A stretch of 64,000 nucleotides of DNA, taken from Flavobacterium silvisoli. GTDB taxonomy: Bacteria > Bacteroidota > Bacteroidia > Flavobacteriales > Flavobacteriaceae. The stretch is from the NCBI RefSeq assembly GCF_004329815.1, contig NZ_SJPE01000008.1:62337-126336 (forward strand), given 5' to 3'. Under the pieces are notes generated by a model that was given only the letters and a program-made list of their open reading frames with translations, made no database searches and was not told where the DNA came from. Position numbers and translations under genes: made by a program. The first letter of the stretch is position 1. Each line of letters begins with the position of its first letter. Below, piece by piece: positions 60,301 through 64,000 of the stretch.

Positions 60301-62297
60301 ACAGTTGTGGCTTGTATTCATCAGGAGCAATCCTGACAACTTATCCGTTACCGGTAATAACAACTCCTATTTCATTAAAGCAATGTGATGAGGACAGTGA
60401 CGGAATTACCGTATTCAACTTGACCCAAAAAAATAACGTAATTTCGGCTAATTATTTAAACGAAACTTTCACTTACTATACCAATCTTGCGGCAGCTAAC
60501 ACTCAAAATCCTGCTTTTTTGATAGCCAATCCTATTGCCTTCACAAGTGGTAATACCAGTATATTTGTACGAGTTGAAAACAATAATGGTTGTTTCCGTG
60601 TAGCCCGCATAGATTTAATGGTTTCGGTAACTCAAATTCCGTCAAGTTTTCAGGTTCCGAACCAGTACCGATTCAAATGCGATGACTATCTTGATCCTGT
60701 AAATGATGACCGCGATGGGATTTCAAAATTTGACTTTACTCCTATTACAAATAGCCTCTTGACTTTTTTACCGAGTAACGTTTCGATTAAATATTATAAA
60801 ACGGAAGCGGATTTCTTAGCTGAAACAGATACTGCCGGTAATTCATTGGCTATTCCCGACCCATCTAATTACCGAAATTTTGGTTCTCCCGGCACTCAAT
60901 CCATTTGGATACGTGTGGACAGCACGGTTGACAACTCTTGTTTTGGTTTCCGTAAGTTCGACATTGTAGTGGAAGCATTGCCTTTTGCCAATCCTGTAAA
61001 TGCCAATAACATCATTCGTCATTGCGACGACAATCAGGATGGCATATATGGTTTTGACACATCAGGAATTCAAACCGCAGTGGTAAACGGGCAAGCCAAT
61101 GTAACAGTTAAATATTTCACGGCTAATGGTACTCCGCTTTCATCTCCTTTACCCAATCCTTTTATTGTAAACACGACCGAAACCATTACCATCAGAGTGG
61201 TGAATAACAATACACAATCCTCAGATGGTCCTTGTTATGACGAAGAAACGCTACAGTTTATTGTAGATGATTTGCCTCAAGCTTTTCCCATTTCCTCATC
61301 TTTGACAACAGCCTGTGATGATGAAAGTATTGTCATCGACCAAGATGGGCTGCATGATTTTGACACCACTAATTTCCAAGCTACTATACTTGGAACACAA
61401 TCCGGAATGAACGTATATTATCTTGACGGAAATAACAATCCATTGGGAAGTCCGTTGCCGAACCCTTTTACAAGTGGTACTCAAAACGTAAAAGTTATTG
61501 TCGAAAACTCAATTAATAACTCATGTAAGGCTCAGTTGACTATTCCTTTCGTGGTACATCCATTGCCTAAAATTGATCAGGAAGAAACAGTCTTGGTTTG
61601 TTTACCTAACACACAAGCCATATTGGATGCCGGTATACAGGATGGCTCTCCTGCTTCCAACTACACGTTTCAATGGTATCTGAACAATGATATACTGCCG
61701 GGAAAAATCAACCCAACCCTGATAGTTAACAGTCCCGGTATTTACAGCGTTACGGTAACCAATATTTATGGCTGTCAGGCAACCAGAATTATCAATGTGA
61801 TAAGTTCACAAATTGCCAGTATTCAAAATATATCAATAAGTGATTTAACCGAAATCAATGCTGTTTCGGTCAGCGTAACAGGTTCCGGTATTTACGAATA
61901 TTCTTTGGATGACAGTAACGGACCATACCGCGATACCGGCTTTTTCAGCAATGTTCCTATGGGATTGCACGAATTGTATGTTCGTGACAAAAATGGTTGT
62001 GGTATTTTAGGCCCGATAGCTATTCCCGTTTTAGGAATTCCGCATTATTTTACTCCGAATGGCGACGGGTATCACGATTACTGGAATGTACAAGGTATCG
62101 CTCCAAATTCGGTGAATATCCATTCGAACGTTTACATTTTTGATCGCTTTGGAAAGTTGATAAAACAACTGTCACCAATGAGCAGCGGATGGGATGGTAC
62201 TTACAACGGTCAAGAATTGCCTTCTGATGACTATTGGTTCGACATTCATTTTGTTGACGGACGCAATGTAAAAGGGCATTTTAGCTTAAAACGATAA
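57306..62297 (+). CDS. Large secreted T9SS type B multidomain adhesin
   Basis: 1663 residues, the largest gene in the window. Signal peptide (cleavage near TTA-Q). Residues ~25-455 resemble the IgGFc-binding N-terminal domain. Calcium-binding thrombospondin type 3 repeats, rich in DxDxDGxxD, lie at about 547-569, 760-788, 802-842 and 884-910. Between and after them are immunoglobulin-like modules (for example 915-1000; FQWYLNNDILPGKINPTL). The type B sorting domain is at about 1579-1663 (HYFTPNGDGYHDYWNV; VYIFDRFGKL; GHFSLKR). It is likely a calcium-stiffened cell-surface adhesin. The D-rich repeats are coding, not a CRISPR array. Confidence 0.93.
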   Translation: MKKIITLFVFFLSLSTTAQFSKTHYIPPLSNTDSMSATPQGQSMYISCPSITPVNFQIQEIGGNTITGVVSRDNPYVHFIGTGYDTQLLVSKSDVNTVKNNKGFIVQADDLIYVTVRLTASNQNFQAGGLVSKGSAALGTQFRIGAFINTGISAINDTHYTFAAILATENNTVVSFHDIKSGVGLINDAASGNTPSDVILNAGESYVIAVEGPRNANRDGLIGAAITSNKPIAVNCGSFAGTNGNNDSNIDLGFDQIVSAERTGQEYIFIKGSGVDVTERPLLVANENNTEVYLDGNSSPITTLNAGEYLALDGSAFSANGNLYVRTSKNIFAYQGIGGTSSQANQNMHFLPPLSCQTPKTINNIPFINEVSGLTDFFGTVCIVTKAGASLDFIIDGTNYSLATLPAGINVNGPLTITGNANYVTYTFENLTGNISVFSSEQVYLSYYGSSNAATYGGYYSGFTFDPEIILQPQSAATSGCIPNVDLQVNAISGFDFFQWYLNGAAIVGATANTYTPTQPGFYKVIATLSSCGTDFSSVEIPVSACPDDSDNDGTNDNIDLDNDNDGITNCNESYGNQTISLANSASGNINIGPYTNSFTGIVTTSAAASATPFTGNADGSFVTNIPAGKTNWVKYEMTFAQPVSIGLEYVTTANSTDLLDSNGEYTINSPINRTITVLNPDNQLLIDTNYDGFFESGVTEYSSFEIRFRLNNTTPLAAGTGTFKFLTKLSGTISFKHRNLSDTVSDRATLKIYATCVPKDSDNDGIPDQDDYDSDNDSIPDFVESQGQNIVALSHVDTNGDGIDDIFGNGIIPADSDNDGIPNYLDLDSDNDGIVDIIESGSPGNSNNTSGVMSGGNFGTNGLHNSLETSPDSGILNYTIADTDGDGILNYIELDSDDDGCSDTAEGTVNYTIPAPIIITTQPQNVIACESQSATFTVTSNAVNNYQWQLSTNNGVTWSNLTNNAIYSGVTSASLTISNVTPAMVGYQYRVFLNKNGNSCGLYSSGAILTTYPLPVITTPISLKQCDEDSDGITVFNLTQKNNVISANYLNETFTYYTNLAAANTQNPAFLIANPIAFTSGNTSIFVRVENNNGCFRVARIDLMVSVTQIPSSFQVPNQYRFKCDDYLDPVNDDRDGISKFDFTPITNSLLTFLPSNVSIKYYKTEADFLAETDTAGNSLAIPDPSNYRNFGSPGTQSIWIRVDSTVDNSCFGFRKFDIVVEALPFANPVNANNIIRHCDDNQDGIYGFDTSGIQTAVVNGQANVTVKYFTANGTPLSSPLPNPFIVNTTETITIRVVNNNTQSSDGPCYDEETLQFIVDDLPQAFPISSSLTTACDDESIVIDQDGLHDFDTTNFQATILGTQSGMNVYYLDGNNNPLGSPLPNPFTSGTQNVKVIVENSINNSCKAQLTIPFVVHPLPKIDQEETVLVCLPNTQAILDAGIQDGSPASNYTFQWYLNNDILPGKINPTLIVNSPGIYSVTVTNIYGCQATRIINVISSQIASIQNISISDLTEINAVSVSVTGSGIYEYSLDDSNGPYRDTGFFSNVPMGLHELYVRDKNGCGILGPIAIPVLGIPHYFTPNGDGYHDYWNVQGIAPNSVNIHSNVYIFDRFGKLIKQLSPMSSGWDGTYNGQELPSDDYWFDIHFVDGRNVKGHFSLKR

Positions 62298-62528
62298 TAG
62301 AAGAAATAAATGATAACTGTTTCAAACCAAAATTCGCAACCTTAGAGAGAAAATGTTCCGGCACCATAAACAAATAAACTGACCGTGTTAAAAATTACTT
62401 CAATAAACTTTATTACTGTTAAACCTAAAACCTTCTGCCATAAAATCGTTCAGGAAAATCAATTGGTAAAAACATAAATAATAATTTCAGGAAGTTCACT
62501 CATCAGAAATTATTTTGTACGGTATAAA

Positions 62529-62554
62529 AAAAGCCCCGATTACTCGGGGCTTTT
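62529..62554 (-). terminator. Rho-independent terminator after rpsA
   Basis: 11-bp stem AAAAGCCCCGA (62529-62539) / TCGGGGCTTTT (62544-62554), loop TTAC; the same stem-loop as at 19249-19272. The remaining gap 62298-62528 shows no open frame, repeat or promoter that I can support. Confidence 0.9.
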
Positions 62555-62573
62555 ATTTATGAAAGAAAGAAGA

Positions 62574-64000
62574 TTATTTTTTCTCTTTCTTTTCCATTTC
62601 AGCTTTCAATCCGGCAAGGATATCGTTGTTATCTCCAAGAGCGTTAGCAGGAGCATTGCTTGTTGAAACAGTTTCAACTGCAGCTTTCGCTTGTTTCTCT
62701 TCTTCTTCTCTGAAGATAGCGGTGTGAGAGGCTACTACTCTTTTGAATTCTTTGTTGAACTCAATTACTTTGAATTGTGCTTCTTCACCTTTTTTCAACT
62801 TTTTACCGTCTTCTTTTTCTAAGTGACGAGTTGGGATAAATGCCACCACATCATCTCCGAAATCTACAGTAGCTCCTTTGTCAACAATCTCAGCGATAGT
62901 TCCGGTGTGGATAGTTCCCACAGCGAAAGCATCTTCGTGTTTATCCCAAGGGTTTTCAGTAGTTTGTTTGTGACCTAACGATAATTTACGTCCGTCAACA
63001 TCCAACTCTAATACTACTACATCTAATTTATCACCTACGTTAACAAATTCTGATGGGTGTTTGATTTTCTTAGTCCAAGACAAATCAGAAATGTATACTA
63101 AACCGTCGATTCCTTCTTCTAACTCAACGAAAATTCCGAAGTTAGTAAAGTTTCTAACAATTCCTGTGTGTCTAGAACCTACAGGGTATTTAGCCGTGAT
63201 GTCTGTCCAAGGATCTTGAGTCAATTGTTTGATACCCAAAGACATTTTTCTTTCGTCTCTGTCTAAAGTCAATACAACAGCTTCAACAGTGTCCCCAACT
63301 TTAACGAAGTCCTGAGCACTTCTCAAGTGAGTAGACCATGACATTTCAGAAACGTGAATTAAACCTTCAACTCCTTCAGCAACTTCGATGAAAGCACCAT
63401 AGTCAGCAATAACTACTACTTTACCTTTCACTTTGTCACCTACTTTCAAGTCAGCTCCAAGAGCATCCCATGGGTGAGCGTTTAATTGTTTTAAACCTAA
63501 TTGGATTCTTGTTTTCTCATCATCGAAATCAAGGATAACCACGTTTAATTTTTGGTCTAATTCCAAAACTTCACTTGGGTGGTTGATTCTTGACCAAGAA
63601 AGGTCAGTAATGTGGATTAAACCGTCAACACCACCTAAGTCAATGAACACACCATAAGAAGTGATGTTTTTCACAACTCCTTCTAATACTTGTCCTTTTT
63701 CTAATTGACCAATGATTTCTTTTTTCTGAACTTCAATGTCTGCTTCAATAAGCGCTTTGTGCGAAACAACAACGTTTTTGAATTCGTGGTTGATTTTTAC
63801 CACTTTGAACTCCATGTTTTTGTTTACGTATACATCGTAATCACGGATTGGTTTCACATCAATTTGTGATCCCGGTAAGAATGCTTCAATTCCGAAAACA
63901 TCTACAATCATACCACCTTTAGTTCTACATTTAACAAAACCGGTAACAATTTCTCCTGTTTCGTTAGCAGCAATAACTCTGTCCCATGATTTGATAGTTC
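62574..64000 (-). CDS. rpsA: 30S ribosomal protein S1 (partial, N-terminus beyond the window)
   Basis: 475 codons visible; the frame is open to the right edge, so the listed end is not the start. Five OB-fold S1 repeats are visible from right to left: one with GFVKCRTKGGMIVDVF, then VVKNITSYGVFIDLGGVDG, VVVIADYGAFIEVAEGVEG, IVRNFTNFGIFVELEEGID and IAEIVDKGATVDFGDDVVA. S1 has six repeats in E. coli, so at least one lies outside. It binds mRNA on the small subunit; its role is of interest because Flavobacteria rarely use Shine-Dalgarno sites. The C-terminus ends with a Lys/Glu tail (ILAGLKAEMEKKEKK). Confidence 0.96.
   Translation of the reverse strand, partial: TIKSWDRVIAANETGEIVTGFVKCRTKGGMIVDVFGIEAFLPGSQIDVKPIRDYDVYVNKNMEFKVVKINHEFKNVVVSHKALIEADIEVQKKEIIGQLEKGQVLEGVVKNITSYGVFIDLGGVDGLIHITDLSWSRINHPSEVLELDQKLNVVILDFDDEKTRIQLGLKQLNAHPWDALGADLKVGDKVKGKVVVIADYGAFIEVAEGVEGLIHVSEMSWSTHLRSAQDFVKVGDTVEAVVLTLDRDERKMSLGIKQLTQDPWTDITAKYPVGSRHTGIVRNFTNFGIFVELEEGIDGLVYISDLSWTKKIKHPSEFVNVGDKLDVVVLELDVDGRKLSLGHKQTTENPWDKHEDAFAVGTIHTGTIAEIVDKGATVDFGDDVVAFIPTRHLEKEDGKKLKKGEEAQFKVIEFNKEFKRVVASHTAIFREEEEKQAKAAVETVSTSNAPANALGDNNDILAGLKAEMEKKEKK

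Overview
The window is chromosomal DNA from a Gram-negative gliding-type Bacteroidota, most likely Flavobacterium or a close Flavobacteriaceae relative. The evidence is: three proteins ending in the type IX secretion system (T9SS) type B C-terminal domain, a gldI gene, two cyclophilin-FKBP fusions, a DUF5606 protein, the spoT-fur-purA order, almost no Shine-Dalgarno sequences, and many copies of the Bacteroidota -7 promoter box TAnnTTTG just ahead of genes. The DNA is A+T-rich. I saw no rRNA, tRNA, CRISPR array, insertion sequence, prophage or integrase. No gene-free stretch exceeds 300 bases.

Layout. 1-12.4 kb is mainly housekeeping: the tail of a T9SS cargo gene, an RNA methyltransferase, a serine hydrolase, spoT, a Fur-family regulator, purA, a small lipoprotein, then thrS-infC-rpmI-rplT, and a Crp-like regulator with an AhpD-like protein. 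12.4-14.2 kb (minus strand) is a cyanophycin-degradation pair. 14.3-19.3 kb carries an rRNA pseudouridine synthase, then nrnA with gldI and two cyclophilin-FKBP fusions in one apparent operon. 19.3-27.3 kb holds an amino-acid permease, a 604-residue protein of unknown function, mazG, a DUF5606 protein, def, ruvX, an NlpE/META lipoprotein and dapD.

27.3-37.5 kb is a surface-glycan (LPS core type) cluster: two membrane sulfatase-fold enzymes, four glycosyltransferases, a Kdo-kinase-like protein, a methyltransferase and an acyltransferase. It leads, through ATGA stop/start overlaps, into tsaC, followed by a CCA-adding-type nucleotidyltransferase and heme A synthase. 40.7-44.1 kb (minus strand) is the most unusual locus: a TPR-like secreted protein, a LytS-type histidine kinase fused at its C-terminus to a 2TM domain, two free-standing 2TM proteins and a LytTR response regulator. 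After it come a TonB-dependent receptor, a ClC channel with an HPP-family membrane protein, a small secreted protein, a pRiA4b-type protein, a 37-kDa nucleoid-associated protein, an outer-membrane barrel protein, an ABC exporter pair, two large T9SS cargo proteins (767 and 1663 residues) and the 3' part of rpsA on the minus strand.

How it fits together: gldI and the two fused prolyl isomerases are exported folding factors for an organism that sends large adhesin-like proteins through T9SS. The glycan cluster builds the LPS that would anchor or surround them. The kinase/2TM/LytTR locus looks like a membrane signalling unit whose accessory 2TM proteins have no described role. Coordinates follow the most likely start codon, which often lies downstream of the longest open frame.
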